The position numbers and the translations under genes are program-made. A model generated the notes under the pieces. The model was not told the origin of the DNA. It ran no database searches and saw only the letters and a program-made list of their open reading frames with translations. Below, in pieces: positions 11,761 to 24,188 of a stretch of 64,000 nt of DNA (the stretch's first letter is position 1; each line of letters opens with the position of its first letter). The DNA lies in NCBI GenBank assembly GCA_963920575.1, contig OY986971.1:17660492-17724491 (forward strand), in the 5' to 3' direction. Source of the DNA: Narthecium ossifragum. Lineage: Eukaryota; Streptophyta; Magnoliopsida; Dioscoreales; Nartheciaceae.

Positions 11761-13262
11761 CGACGCCTCTGTGCCTCCACAGTACCTTGACCAAGGGAAT
11801 TGTCTTGCCCCGCAAGACCTGATCCCTCCGGTCAAGTACGCTAACAGGCTGCTCCACAAACGTCGCGTCTGACTCAAGCTCGATGTCGTCAACTCTGATG
11901 ACATGCGATGGGTCGGGATGGTACTTCCTCAGCATCGACACGTGAAAAGTCGGGTGCACAGCAGACATATGCTGAGGAAGGTCCAAGCGGTAGGCTACCT
12001 CGCCGACCCTCTCCACGATCTCAAACGGCCCGACGAACCTCGGGGCCAACTTGCCCCTACTGCCAAACCTGACAGAACCTCTGTACGGTGCTGCCCGCAG
12101 GACACATTGTCGCCGACTGCGAACTCAAGCGGTCATCGCCTCTGATCTGCATAACTCTTCTGCCAGCTCTGAGCCGTCAGAAGTCTCTGCCTGATCTGCA
12201 CTAACCTCTCTGACGACCTCCTGACGATGTCTGGACCGGTGAGTGAAGCCTCTCCAACCTCTGTCCAGCACACTGGGGAACGACACGGCCTACCGTACAA
12301 TGCCTCGAAAGGTGCTACTCCAAGACTGGACTGGTAGCTGTTGTTGTGGGCGAACTCCACCAAGGGAACATGCTCCTCCCAGCTGCCTCCTGCGTCGAGG
12401 ACACATGCTCTCAGCATGTCCTCCAAGATCTGGGTCGTCCGCTCTGACTGCCCGTCTGTCTGCGGATGAAACATCGTACTGAAGGTCAGGAGTGTGCCAA
12501 CTGCCTCCTGAAAGCCTCGCCAGACCCTGATGGTGAACCTGGGGTCACGGTCTGACACGATAGATACAGGAACCCCGTATAGTCTCACTACCTCTCGGAC
12601 GTACAAACCGGCCAACCTGTAAGACGTGTCTGTCATCCGCATAGGCAGGAAGTGCGCCGATTTGGTCAATCGATCAACGATGACCCAAATCGCGTCATTT
12701 CCCCTATGAGACCTCGGTAGTCCGGTCACGAAGTCCATCGTGATGTGCTCCCACTTCCACTCAGCTAGTGGAAGCGGCTGTAGTAACCCCGGAGTCCGCT
12801 GGTGCTTTGCCTTAACCTTCTGACAGGTAAGGCAGCGCGATACGAACTCCGTGACTGCCCTCTTCATCCCGTGCCACCAGAACTGTCGCCGAAGATCCTG
12901 GTACATCTTGGTGCCGTCGGGATGAACTGCAAAGCGAGAGTGGTGGAACTCTTGTAGGACGTCGTCTCGAAGAGCTGGATATGCTGGAACCGCTACTTTG
13001 CCTCGGAACCGTAGCCCTCCGTCTGGCGATACTGTCCAGTCTCCGTCTGTGCCCTCTGTACCCGCTGCTGTGCGTAACTCCTCAAGCTCTGGGTCACTGT
13101 GCTATGCCTCTAACACTCTAGCAAGAACTGCAAGCATACTCTGCACTGCGTAGAGGAAGCTGCTGGATCCCCGATCCTCAAACTCGAGTCCCAACTGACC
13201 CGCTGTCTCTAGAGCCTGCCACTGCCGCGCTGACAACCTTGCAACTGCTGCTCTGGTGTCTC
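11761..13262 (-). pseudogene. Chromovirus integrase and chromodomain region
   Basis: Read on the minus strand from 13262. After a decayed stretch comes the zinc-binding part (HHSRFAVHP ... CLTCQKVK), then the clean frame 12906-12133 with the catalytic Asp in HITMDF, Asp in VSDRDPRF and Glu in DGQSERTTQILED, and the YGRPC motif. A TGA where CGA is expected and frameshifts follow at 12050-12130, then frame 12049-11761 with [29 protein letters not shown] and [13 protein letters not shown], the C-terminal chromodomain-type end of Tekay/Del chromoviruses. The last 15-20 residues, stop, polypurine tract and adjoining LTR are missing at 11761. Confidence 0.85.
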
Positions 13263-14195
13263 TCACCTGTCTGCTACGACGTTTGCCTTACCAGGATGGT
13301 AATGTAATTCGAAGTCGTAGTCCTCCAGTAGCTCCATCCAGCGTCGCTGCCTCAAGTTGAGGTCAAGTTGGGTGAAAACGTGCCTCAAGCTCTTATGGTC
13401 CGAGAAGACAGAAAACTTCTCGCCATAAAGGTAGTGACACCAGGTCTTCAGGGCGAAGACCACCGCTGTAAGCTCCAAGTCATGGGTCGGGTAGTTCCTC
13501 TCATGGTTCTTCAGCTGGCGATAACCATAGGAAACTGCGTGCCCCTCCTGCATGAGGACACACCCCAAACCCTCACCATTGGCGTCGCAGTAGACACTAT
13601 AACAAACGCCTCGCTCGGGGACGATCAGCACCGGTGCACTGGTCAACCTGGTCCTCAGCTCCACGAAGGCTCGCTCACAAGCATCATCCCACACGAACCG
13701 GACGGCCTTCTGTGTCAGTCTGGTCAACGGCCCGGCGACTCTGGAGAAGTCCCGCACGAACCGCCTGTAGTACCCCGCCAAGCCCAGGAAACTGCGAACC
13801 TCGAACACTGTGCTCGGTCTCTGCCACTGTACCACTGCCTCGACCTTGGCCGGGTCAACTGAGATCCCTGCTGTCGACACCACGTGTCCAAGGAATCCCA
13901 CCTGTGCAAGCCAAAACTCGCACTTGGAAGCCTTGGCATAAAGCCGATGCTCCCTAAGTAGCTGCAACACTGTCGCCAAGTGTCGCTCGTGCTCCGCCTC
14001 TGACCGGGAGTAGATGAGAACGTCGTCGACGAACACCACCACGAACTCGTCTAGGAAGGGCCGGAAGATCCTCTGCATGAGGTCCATAAACGCTGCTGGT
14101 GCGTTCGTCAGCCCAAACGGCATCACCACGAACTCGTATAGGCCGTACCGAGTCCGGAATGCCGTCTTCGGGATGTCGCAATCCCGAACCCTCAA
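13263..14195 (-). pseudogene. Chromovirus reverse transcriptase and RNase H
   Basis: A 310-residue open frame on the minus strand. It holds [20 protein letters not shown], the catalytic box [11 protein letters not shown] (FVDD form), [20 protein letters not shown] and the RNase H part with [21 protein letters not shown] and [10 protein letters not shown]. It is cut at its N-terminus by a TAG (14196-14198) where CAG is expected, and at its C-terminus by a deletion of about 13 bases in the VADALSRQ region seen intact at 52215-52250. Membership of the Tekay/Del group is by motif. Confidence 0.9.
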
Positions 14196-15040
14196 CTACT
14201 GGTAGCCGGTGCGGAGATCGATCTTCGAGAACACTGAAGATCCTCTCAACTGGTCAAACAGGTCGTCGATCCGCAGCATCGGATACCTGTTCTTCACCGT
14301 CACCCTGTTGAGCCGCCTGTAGTCTATGCAAAATTGAAGGATACCATCGTTCTTCTTTGCGAACAACACTGGCGCCCCCCAGGGAGACATGCTGGGACGG
14401 ATGAAGCCTCTGCTGGTCAGCTCGTCTAACTGGGTCCTCAACTCACTCTGCTCTGCTGGTGCCATCCTGAAAGCTGGGAGAGAGATCGGTGTGGTACCTG
14501 GTACTAGGTCGATCTCAAAATCGACCTCTCTGGGCGGTGGAAGCCCTGGCAACACCTCGGGAAACACGTCGGTGTAGTCGCACACGATCTTGGGAAAACC
14601 GCGTTGCTGCACTCCCTCAGTTGCGGACAGGGACAGGCTGGCCAACAAGGCTGAGAGCTCGCTGCCACGCCTCCCTACACCACAAGCAAAGGAATCGGTA
14701 GAGAACTGATCACCCAACAACACAAACCGTGTCCCGTCGGGTGTCCAAGCAACCACCCTCTGGCGACCACAGTCGATGACGGCCCGGTATGCTGCCAACC
14801 AGTCCATACCGAGTATCACGTCAAAGCCGGTCATGTCTAGCACCCGCAGGTCTAGACAGACCCGGAGGCCTCCAACCTCCAAGGAACAAGATCGGCAGAC
14901 CCGGTCCACCCTGACCGCTCCGCCGATTGGTGAGTCTACATACTGTGCCACCTCTAGCCGACTCGTCTCTAGCCCTAGCGATGCCACGCACATGCTAGCA
15001 ATGTAGGAATGAGACGCCCCTGAATCTATCAGCACATCTA
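14196..15040 (-). pseudogene. Chromovirus protease and N-terminal reverse transcriptase
   Basis: A minus-strand frame of about 280 residues. [11 protein letters not shown] is the protease active site (DSGA), [14 protein letters not shown] the second protease landmark. The link region ([20 protein letters not shown]) leads to the start of the reverse transcriptase: [28 protein letters not shown] and [12 protein letters not shown], where it stops at the TAG at 14196. The same residues occur in the plus-strand copy at 50630-51330. Confidence 0.9.
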
Positions 15041-16384
15041 CTAAGGAACTAGAAAGCTGAAAGATACCTCTGAGGACGGATGGCTCTGCCGCTGCCTGCT
15101 GATACTGGCGTGGCTGCTGGTACTACTGTGGCTGCTGGTACTGCTGCGACTGCTGGTACTGCAACGGCTGCTGGTACTGCGGTGGCGGCTGATACAGCTG
15201 GACGGTGTCCTGCCACTCACGAACTGGGAGGGCAAACACCTGCCCCCGATGGCCGCCTCTGCCTCTGGGACGCCCCAGCCCGCGTCCACCCCCGCTCCCC
15301 TGCCAGGCACCGGACCCTCCGCCTCTACTGCCATGTGGCATAGCGCTCTGCGCTCCTCGCGAAGGACAGTCTATACGGTAGTGTCCCGGCTGCCCCCAGT
15401 GGTAGCAAGTGGGTGACACGCCGCTAGGCGGCCGTCCCTTGGTCCCCCCTGACGAAGCCTGCCCAGATGGCCCGGCCGTCAGTAGGAACGAGGCTGGTGG
15501 GCTTGGTAGCGGCTGCTGGAACTGCGGTGCACGCTGCGGCCGCTGCTGAAAAGGCCGCTGACGCCACGGCTGCCCCCTACCGAACCCCCCTCTGCCCTGG
15601 GGTCGTTGCTGCTGTGAGCTGGTAGAGACTGCCGGTGGAACTGCCCAGCGTCTCTCGTCCTGCGACTGCGCCTCCACAACTAAGCCGCAGTTCAGAACTG
15701 CTGAGTGCGTCTGGAAGCGGTGGGAACACGTCTGGCGCCGGATCTCTAGACGAAGACCCCACTCAAACTGCCGTGCCCTGACCACTAGATCTGCTGCCAC
15801 TGCACCCACGAAACGGACCAAGTGCGTGAACCGAGTGACATACTGCTGCACAGAGCGAGTACCCTGCAGGAGGGACTGGTACTCGCGAGACAGGGCGTCA
15901 CGCGTACTCTCCGGGAATACACGTCAAAGAACAACGCCCTGAACTCCTCCCACGTCGGCTCCTCTCCGTCACTGGTGTGCTAGGCAGTGCACCACCAGTC
16001 AAGGGCGTCACCATCGAGCTGGAACGCAGCGAGGGTGACCCGGATCTGGTCATCCTCGACGAAGAGAGCGTCGAGGACGCGCGTGACTCCTCGGAGCCAG
16101 CCGTCTGCCGTGGTCGGATCTTCAGTCTCACCGCTGAACCTAGGCGGGTTCAGCCGCTGGAAGTCCATCATGACCACTGCCGCGGCCCGCCCGTCGACCG
16201 GAGCGAGGACCCCCTCCTCGGCGAGAGGAGCCTCCTCCTGTGCGACCGCAACCGTCGCCGGTGATGGCCCTGTCCGTCGAGCTCTGACCACCCTAACAAC
16301 TCCTACCCTGTCTGGTCGAGCGGGCCGACCAGGTCGTGCCCCACCTCGACCAACAACTGTAGGTCGGTCTCGAGCTCCCGCCAT
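15041..16384 (-). pseudogene. Chromovirus gag
   Basis: The start is taken at MAGARDRP (16384), which follows the leader and primer site. The capsid part has DFQRLNPPRFSG, FQLDGDALDWW, then a TAG stop about 15988 and a one-base loss near the expected FPES motif; the frame reopens at 15851 with QQYVTRFTHLVRFVG. The end is Gln/Pro/Gly/Arg-rich. The zinc knuckle reads CYHWGQPGHYRIDC, so the second cysteine of the usual CCHC is Trp. A TAG ends the frame at 15122 inside a Tyr-Gln-Gln repeat before the protease. Confidence 0.85.
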
Positions 16385-16570
16385 CTGCACAATCACCAAC
16401 GACAACGAGCGTTCACTCGTCAGAAACCCAAGACAAAGCAGCACAACATAAAGCGGAAAAGCAAAACACAACAAAAGGAGCATGCACGGATGTTCTAGAC
16501 ATAAAACTAACCTATTCCACGCTCAACCTCGTCCGAACCTGATCCTAACACCCTGGGATCTACAGCCTAA

Positions 16571-16582
16571 GCTCTGATACCA
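16571..16582 (-). other. Primer binding site, initiator tRNA-Met type
   Basis: On the minus strand this reads TGGTATCAGAGC, three bases after the LTR end. It is the standard primer site of Tekay/Del chromoviruses and is repeated at 59706-59717 with the same spacing. Confidence 0.95.
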
Positions 16583-16585
16583 AGT

Positions 16586-18783
16586 TGTCGCGCCCCGACC
16601 CGCGTAGGCCCAACCGGGCCGGGCGACGCGAAGCGGAACCTAACTTACTGCGGAAATTTTGACGAGGTTTCCCTCTAATCGTAGTGGTTACCCTAACAAA
16701 ACATAATCATCCTGTATTCGCACAAATTACAAACTCAGAGACTGAACTGATATAATCTTACAAGCCTCAAACAGGAAAAATTATACATTTATCACTCCCG
16801 TAGGAGACTATCTATAACAAAAAGGTACAAAGCTGGAAGATCGCCACCTCTCAAGCACCACCAGACGCCGCCACGTCACCAAACACCGGCCCGGTAGGGG
16901 CGACCGAAGAAGAGCTAGCGCCAGCACCTGCAAAATGCAGCCTGGAAAGGAGTGAGCACTAAGCTCAGCAGGGACACTACACTACGACACTCACAAGGGA
17001 GGGAACACAACAGTGTCGTCCCCAAGAAAGACATGGGTATGCAGCAAGGGTCCCATAACCCCTCTGCCGGTGTCCCTAGGCATACCCAACCATGGTCACC
17101 CCAAGGGACTGGGCCCATCCTGGATATACCTAGTGCGAGCAGGAACAGACACTGCCTGGGCTGGACCCATCTAAAGGCCCCCAAGGACAAGAACCGACAC
17201 CGGTTGCACCCACAGCATCTGGCTTGAGGCCGACACGACCTCTAAACCTCAAACAACACGTATTCAGGTCAAACTAACCTTATCATCGAAAACGACTGAA
17301 TACTACAAATCGAGACTTGGGCCAATCTACCGACCACGGTCCTAGAGCTAGATCCGGGCTACCCGAAATCCCCGGATCGGCAACGCCCTATACAGATGCA
17401 ACTAATGCACAACACAATGCATGTATGAACATGCGCAGGATAATACAGATAGACATGCAACTGTATGTGATGATATACAACAACATGGTCTGGGCACGGC
17501 ACCCTGCCGCCCCGGGGTGGTGAACAGATAAATAAGGTTTAGGGAGCTGCTACAGTGGTACCACCACCAACTGCTAGCAGTCCACCACAACACCTGCACC
17601 GGGAAACAACCCCGCAAACAATAGCTCACAAACAAAGCAGATAAAGCCCTCGGCGCACGCCGGCATGCAAAGCTAGGGAAAGCTGTAGGGCTACTCGTCC
17701 GTTTATTCTAAACATCCCGGGAGTCATCACTCTCCCGGTTCACCACTGCTCTATTATAGGGATAGCATGCTTAATCATATGTACCAGTTATAAAACAGTA
17801 GAGAAAACCATCATACAAAGCCCCGCGGGCAAAAACCCACTTAAAAACACCCTTCAGCCACTAAGGGATCGATCTCCCTTCTCAAGGGGATCGATCTCTT
17901 AGTGTTTAGGGAAGAACCCGTCCCTGTCAACCGAAGGAGATCGATCTCCTCCTACAGAGGGATCGATCTTCCTCGTGACCTGGGACTCACCGCCACCAAC
18001 CACCAAGGGATCGACTTCCTTCTCAAGTGGATCGATCCCGCTCGGGCTGGGCGTGACATACCATAAGGGATCGATCTCCCTTCTCAAGGGGATCGATCCG
18101 AATGGGTTCTCCGGCGTACTCTCGGCGAGGAATATCGCCGGAAAACACATCCAAACTTAACCAAACTCTGGGATCTGATAGATCAAGATCCCACGAGTCC
18201 AAAACCGATGAAAACACGAGAAATAAACATGTATACAGAGAGATCTAAGCAAAAGAACATGAATCAAACCGGAAAACTCAAAACCCCGAAATAAAAGTAG
18301 GTAGGAATCCCTACCGGAGTAAAAGCGGCTTAAATCCAAGCAGCTAGGCCTTAGATCTTCCTCAAACGAGCTCAGATCCAGCAAGAACGCGGTTTAAATC
18401 TCGGAAATCCCAAAAAAATCAAAGGATAACGATCTCGTTTGTTTTATAGACAAACGAACCGACATAAGGGAGATCGATCTCCCTATGAGAAGAGATCGAT
18501 CTTCCTTGCCAGAATGGGTTGGACTTTTTGGCACAAGGAGATCGATCTCTTAGATAGAGAGGATCGATCCCACTTGTCCAGAAAGCTAGACTTGGGCCAA
18601 AACTCAAGCCCAAGAACGGATCTTTCGATCCCGGGTCCCACTAACCATTCTAAGCAAACATTACCACAAACATGGTCAGTGTGTGCACACGCGCGAGTGT
18701 GAAACTAGCCGATAAGGTGCAATTTACCAAATTGCCCTTGCGGTACACAGCGAGCCACAGGAGTAGAGGGACGGGTCCTCACA
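16586..18783 (-). repeat. Chromovirus 5' LTR, copy B
   Basis: On the minus strand it begins TGTGAGGACCCGTCCCTC and ends CGCGACA, next to the primer site. CGATC follows at 18784-18788, the same five bases that flank copy A on both sides. GATCGATC-type palindromes lie at 17868-18105 and 18466-18575. It differs from copy A at scattered positions, with more differences near the primer-site end. Confidence 0.9.
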
Positions 18784-19786
18784 CGATCGGAGCATCGACC
18801 GTGGGAAGCTTTTTTCTTGACAGAGGCTGACGGATGATGTGACGGTCGATGTCACGGTCGACCGTGAGGCGTGACGGACGATGCATGGATCGTCCGTCGA
18901 TCAAAAAGGTTGAGTTTTTGTACATGACGGATGATGCATGGATCGACCGCTAGCAACGCGCAGAGTAAAAAACTAGCCGTTGGAGAGTTGCAGAGAGCCG
19001 TTGAAGGTCATCTTTGAGCTGGTTGAAGGGTAGATATAAGTAGCTCTATGTTGTAAACTTGCCACAACTTTTATCATCATTATTGAGATCATCTGAGCAA
19101 GTCTTAGCAAGAGTTTCTACTCATTCTCTTTTGAGCTACAACCTTTGTAAACCTTCTTCAAGTGTGAAGAGGTACTTTGAGAGTTATCCAACAACAAGTG
19201 GCTGTGATTGTAAGGTCAGCAAGCACCAGAAAGCTTGGAGGAAAAGCTTGTAAACGATTTGCAAGTAGTGGAACCTTAAGGGGAGCCATGAGAGAAGTGG
19301 ACGTAGACCAAGAGTTGGGTCGAACCACTATAAAATCGGTGCCATCTCTCTAACCTTCCTTGATATTATTCTTGCATGCTATTTTGCATTAGTTTTCATT
19401 TCATCTACAAGCATTTATGGTGTTAGTTCTCTCCTACCTGATTTTTCCATTAATCTAGTTTTTCGAAAAGAGTCCAATTCAAGGATTCCCGAGCCGACCG
19501 TCACCAAAGGTGCTGGCCAAAAGTATCGTGCCGGTGGGCCAGCGGCACGGACTTTTCCCCCGGCACTGGCACACACCGGCACCGTCGGTGCCGATCCGTG
19601 CCGGTCGGCAACGGGGTGGTGCCGGTCGGTGTCAGTCGGTGCCGGTTGGCCAACTGGGTTATAAGATGGAGAAGAGAGGTAACGGGGTGGTGCCGTGCCG
19701 GATCGTGTCGGACTGTGCCGGTGGCAAGTTCCCATGCCAGCGGCACGGCAATCCTTGGTCCAATTCACCCCCCTCTTGGACCTTCA
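18784..19786 (+). repeat. Copia LTR, copy B (right part)
   Basis: Same sequence as 9552-10563: the GACGGTCGATG/CACGGTCGACCG cluster, a TATA-like GATATAAG at 19033-19040, and the C-rich 3' end, with the hAT-like miniature inside. A stretch near 18961-18975 (GCAGAGTAAAAAACTAGCC) is present here but shortened in copy A, so the two copies have separate histories after duplication. Confidence 0.7.
19480..19757. mobile_element. GC-rich hAT-like miniature element, copy B
   Basis: Same termini and same flanking GTCCAATT (19472-19479 and 19758-19765) as the element at 10232-10534. It is 25 bases shorter: a segment with CGAGCCGGCCAAGAACCGG-like sequence in copy A is missing between CAAGTTCC and CATGCCAGC. 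Confidence 0.65.
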
Positions 19787-20909
19787 ATGAGTGCTAGCAT
19801 GAATAACATGAATGCTAACATGTCTGAGCTTAAGAGTGAAATGACTTTGATGAGGAATGAGCAATTATTGCTAAGAAACAATGTTGATTCTCACGCACAA
19901 TCCATATCCAAATTAGAGGCACAATTAGGGCAACTGGCTAACACGGTAGCTAAGAGAGAGGAGAGTCAATTACCTAGTCAACCTATGACTAATCCTAGGG
20001 GTCTGCATTATGTAGAAAGCTCAAACTTAGAAAATGCTAAAGTTGTAATGACCCTTAGAAGCGGCAAAACTATAGATAATAAAGTAGACGAGCCAGCCTG
20101 TCCGATCGTTCGATCAGGATATCCAATGATCAATCGGTCAGACGACGATCGATCGGGCGAGGAGTTGATTGATCGTCTACCCCGTGATTACTCTCATATA
20201 CCACCTGAATATGATCCATCTGATTCTAGGGAGCCTGATCCTGCTAGATATGTGGCCAAAGTACCTTTTCCTTATATACTTATGGATCCTTCCTCCAGAC
20301 CCAATAAGAAATCATATCTAGAGGAAATCACGGAGATATTCAAGCGAGTAAATATCATTATACCACTTTTAGAGGTCATCCGACAATTCCCTTCCTATGC
20401 AAATTTTCTGAAAGACCTCTGTACCCAAAAACGCAAATCCAAATCTCAGGTCTCTAAGAAAATCTTTTTGACTGAACATGTAAGTTCGATCTTGAAGCAT
20501 GATATTCCACCAAAACTTAATGATCCAGGCACCCCAACTATGTCTTGTTGCATAGGAGACTATCGTATTGATGGTGCCCTTCCTGATCTTGGTGCTAGTG
20601 TTAATTTACTGCCATACTCCTTATACCAGAAATTCGGCATGAACGATTTGAAACCTACAATAGTAACCCTTTCAGTTGGCTAATAGATCCATCAAGACAC
20701 CACGAGGTATCTTGGAGGATGTGCTAGTTAAGGTTGATAGCTTCTTCTTTCCGGTTGATTACGTTGTCTTGGACATGGAGTCCGGCGTTCTTTGTAAAAA
20801 ATCCGTGCCTATTATCTTAGGTCGACCTTTCCTAGCTACTGCGAATGCTTGTATAAATTTTCATACAGGTGTTATGGATGTCTCTTTTGGTAACATAAAA
20901 AACGTTTGA
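19787..20909 (+). pseudogene. Athila-type gag and protease, copy B
   Basis: Nearly the same as copy A: coiled coil, VMTLRSGKT, Asp-Arg-Ser linker, CCIGDY, PDLGASVN, then the same one-base shift before 20683, and FPVDYVVLDME with ILGRPFLAT in the second frame to 20909. It differs from copy A by substitutions, several of them C/T or G/A. Unlike copy A, it continues without a break into the downstream ORF and 3' region, so this is the original position of the element. The gag N-terminus is replaced by the copia LTR. Confidence 0.85.
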
Positions 20910-20925
20910 ATATATTTAAGGATGC

Positions 20926-21420
20926 GTGTGTGATGACTGCTTTGATGTTGATGCTATCAATGCATATATTCCTGATTCATCCTTATTTGATATTGCCTTA
21001 CATACTGGACAATTTTGTACTGGTTATACTGAAACAAACTTAAGCATGAAAATGTCAAAATTTTATATAGTTGAACCACCAACTCCTCCTTTACTTATAT
21101 ATGCATCATCGTCCATGCCTATAACATCCATTTTAAAATCACAACAATCTACCCTTTCACTTACGGTTCATCTCAATGATAATACCATTACTTTGGAGGA
21201 CACATATCGTAGATCTGGTTGTAAGATGAAATATGACGATGGTTTGTCTTTTATAGAGGGTGGGGTTTCTAATGCACTTGTTGGGAGGAAAGTATTAATA
21301 GGTCTACATCATCAAACACTTGACTTACTGCGGGGTAGGGTATGGTTTAAATCATTATGTGGAGGAAACTATCCTTGTGGGTGTAATCGAGTCCGTCAAT
21401 CGTACGGATCCATGCTATAA
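20926..21420 (+). pseudogene. Post-protease ORF of a pol-less Athila relative
   Basis: A 164-residue frame starting [20 protein letters not shown], which lines up with the tail of the protease frame at 1285-1348, so it is a continuation of gag-protease rather than a new gene. It then has QSTLSLTVHLNDNTITLEDT and ends RQSYGSML with no reverse transcriptase or integrase before the conserved post-ORF segment. I do not recognise a domain. Its length and lack of stops suggest it was translated until fairly recently. Confidence 0.5.
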
Positions 21421-21435
21421 CTGACATTTTCTGTA

Positions 21436-21482
21436 AGTCTAGCGAAAGACATAAAATTTCACGCTTTTTGGGAAGCAACCCA
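21436..21482 (+). other. Conserved post-ORF segment with a short hairpin
   Basis: GTCTAGCGAAAGACAT and TGGGAAGCAACCCA, 15 bases after the ORF stop. Same order and spacing as at 4184-4229. Confidence 0.65.
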
Positions 21483-24188
21483 GTTTTATGATTTTTTTTC
21501 TTAGTTTTTTAGAATTTTGTTTAATTTTAAGGATTTTTCTCTGATTTTTCCTATATTTTTCCTTTATTTTCCTATAAAAATAATCATAATATCTAGAAAA
21601 ATTGAAATTTTTTGAAACACGGTCGACCGTCCCTTCGACCGCCAGATCGTCCGTGAGGCTCTGTCACAAAAAACGCTTATCAAGGTCGATGTGGCGATCG
21701 ACTGTCACCTCCATCCACAAATCAAGTTTTACGCGGGCCCGATCGATCGCCAGCTTATTTTTTCACGAAACCCGCCCCCATGATCGATTAGACCATCAGG
21801 TTCTTCCTCCCTCGTCACCGACCGCCGCCCGTCACCACCTCTCCGGCCATCCCCGTCCCTCCAAACCAACATCTACATCACCACCATCTTCTCCTCAACC
21901 TCCTCACGAGCTCGTCTTCCCTTAAAATCACCTCCTCCAACACCGGTGAGCCTCCTCTGTTTCATCCGCTATCTCCGATCACCTCTTCCACTGCCTCTCA
22001 CCGCCCCTAGCCACTTCCAGCACCTTCCTCTGGCCGTTACAACGCTTTTTCCACCCTCAAAACTCAAGCTTGCAGCACGGATCACCAGATTTCACTTCCG
22101 ACGATCCTCCACCGCGCCTACCATCTTCTATCCACCTCCTGGTGCTCCAATTCTGTAATTAAATCACATAGGTGAGTTCCTTAGGCCTCCACGATCCTTC
22201 CTCGATCCTTGCCAACCTTGATTGAAGCTCCAACCGCCGGATTCCAACTCCGGCCATCATCCTTCGAGCCGTCCACCGTCGTTCCGCCGCCTGGAGACCA
22301 CAACTCACGGCTCAGACCATATAGATGGACTCCTTGGCCTTCTACTATTCCATCCCTACTGATCCCATCCTCCGGCGATGACGTTTTACCGTTGATCACC
22401 TGTCGGTGAGTTCTCAGTCGTCCGATTGCTGATGGGCGAGATCCATGTGCTCTAGAGTTCTGATGTCTGATCAAACGGTGTAGATCTTCAATCAGGACGA
22501 TATTATGGATGCTGATTATTTGGATGTTGTGTATGGATGATTTAATGTATTTTATTGCTTTAATGTCTATATTTTTAATTTTGTGGATGAATGCTTGTAC
22601 AGTTTCCTAGTCAATTTATACAAAGGAAAATCTATCGAAATTGTTAATGATTTTTATGCCTTTCTGCAATTTTTTCTATATTTTCCATTGTATTATATTT
22701 GATCTTTTGGAAAGATCCTTTTATGGCAGGTTTTCCTGCGGAAACCAATAATGGGCGATTAGTCCGTACACCGATCAGGGAATATTATTTTTGCTTTTTA
22801 TATGTCTCTTAATTTGATGGCAATTTTTATGGCTTTATTATTTTCATATAGAGACATGAATTTCTACAAAGTGGCGACGTTTCTATTGTGTGAGCGGTGT
22901 GGTGATCATAATGCATGCGAGCCAACTACATATGACACGATATTATGGTTATTTCTATCCTTTATTACTTGTTTTATTTTTATGACTTAGTTTAATTGGG
23001 AAAAATTACATTTAAGTTAGGGGTAGAATTCTAGGAATTTAAATTTTATGCTTATTTTATTTTATTTTTAGGTAGGTAAATATTATACATCCTTTGAAAT
23101 ATGTCAAAAGAATGAAATTATGATATTTATTGATAAAGATACATGTTTTGAATTTATCTTATGAATTATTCTGATACTTGTAAGCCATATAAGGGATAAT
23201 AAATTTTTGTTATGCATGATATTATTTCTATACTTTAACACTTTTACCATGATTTAAGGATGACTTGACATATCCTAATGCACATGTTCACTTTCATATG
23301 TTAAAGAGTTGAAATTAGATTCTAAGCATGATACTATGATAGATTTATAATTTTATTTCATGTCACAGAAAATATATAAACACATGCAATTATCTGAAAT
23401 TAAAAAAAAAATAGAAAAAAAATGGATTTTCAACTTAAAAACCGGACAGTATGCCTAACCAGTGTTCGCGTAAAAATGTTGAAATTCCTAAAAAAATGAC
23501 TAGTTATGATTTGTAGCCTTCATGGTTTGAGCTTTAAAGTTTAAAGAGTGTTCTACACTTAGTGCCCTAAAGCCATCTGGTTTGAGAGTCACTGGCTTGA
23601 ACCTCGTTATATGGACCATGAAGAAAGCTTAAGGAATCATAACATTGCATATGTCATATATATATAAAAAGAGAAAGAAAAACAGAGATTGCTCTGTGAT
23701 AAGTGGATTATATGTGCTTAGATAAGATTGTGTTCTTGAATAGTTGAAATGTGTAGATATAATTGATACTTTGAAGTATGTGAAACTCTATTCACAAACT
23801 TGAGTGTTATAGTTGTTTTTGCTCATGATTAAATATGTTCAAGTGTTGGAAATATGTTATGACGTGTTTTGACTTACTATATTTTTATATGACTATGAGT
23901 TGAAGGATATACTAATGGATAATGTTTCTATGTCATGCATTGGAGTTGATGAATATTATAATTGATTTTTTAATGGCATATTCAAGGGGATGTATAGATG
24001 TTTGTGGGTGTTATTCCTAAAAACCCTCAGGAGACTATAACTTCTCCACTGGGGTAACCCAGGAGTTTAAAGGCTTGTTAAACATGCTAAGTGCAATCAT
24101 CAGACCTACGAAAGTGGTTAGTTAGATTTACTGCTTTCTTTTTATCTTTTCTTTGCTCGAGGACTAGCAAAGTCTAAGTTGGGGGGTG
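21483..24188 (+). other. Long noncoding 3' region and polypurine tract
   Basis: The first part, 21600-22500, is C-rich and includes ACGGTCGACCG-type motifs at 21615-21790; it resembles 4300-5150. The second is AT-rich and resembles 33700-35339. A polypurine-like tract at 23008-23020 and the terminal tract (AAGTTGGGGGGTG, 24176-24188) bracket about 1.2 kb. The terminal tract abuts the TG of the LTR. No credible gene is present. Confidence 0.65.

Noticed and set aside
13368..15343. Plus-strand frames of 60-164 residues
   Set aside because: They are shadows of the minus-strand chromovirus pol and gag, which carry all the recognisable motifs.
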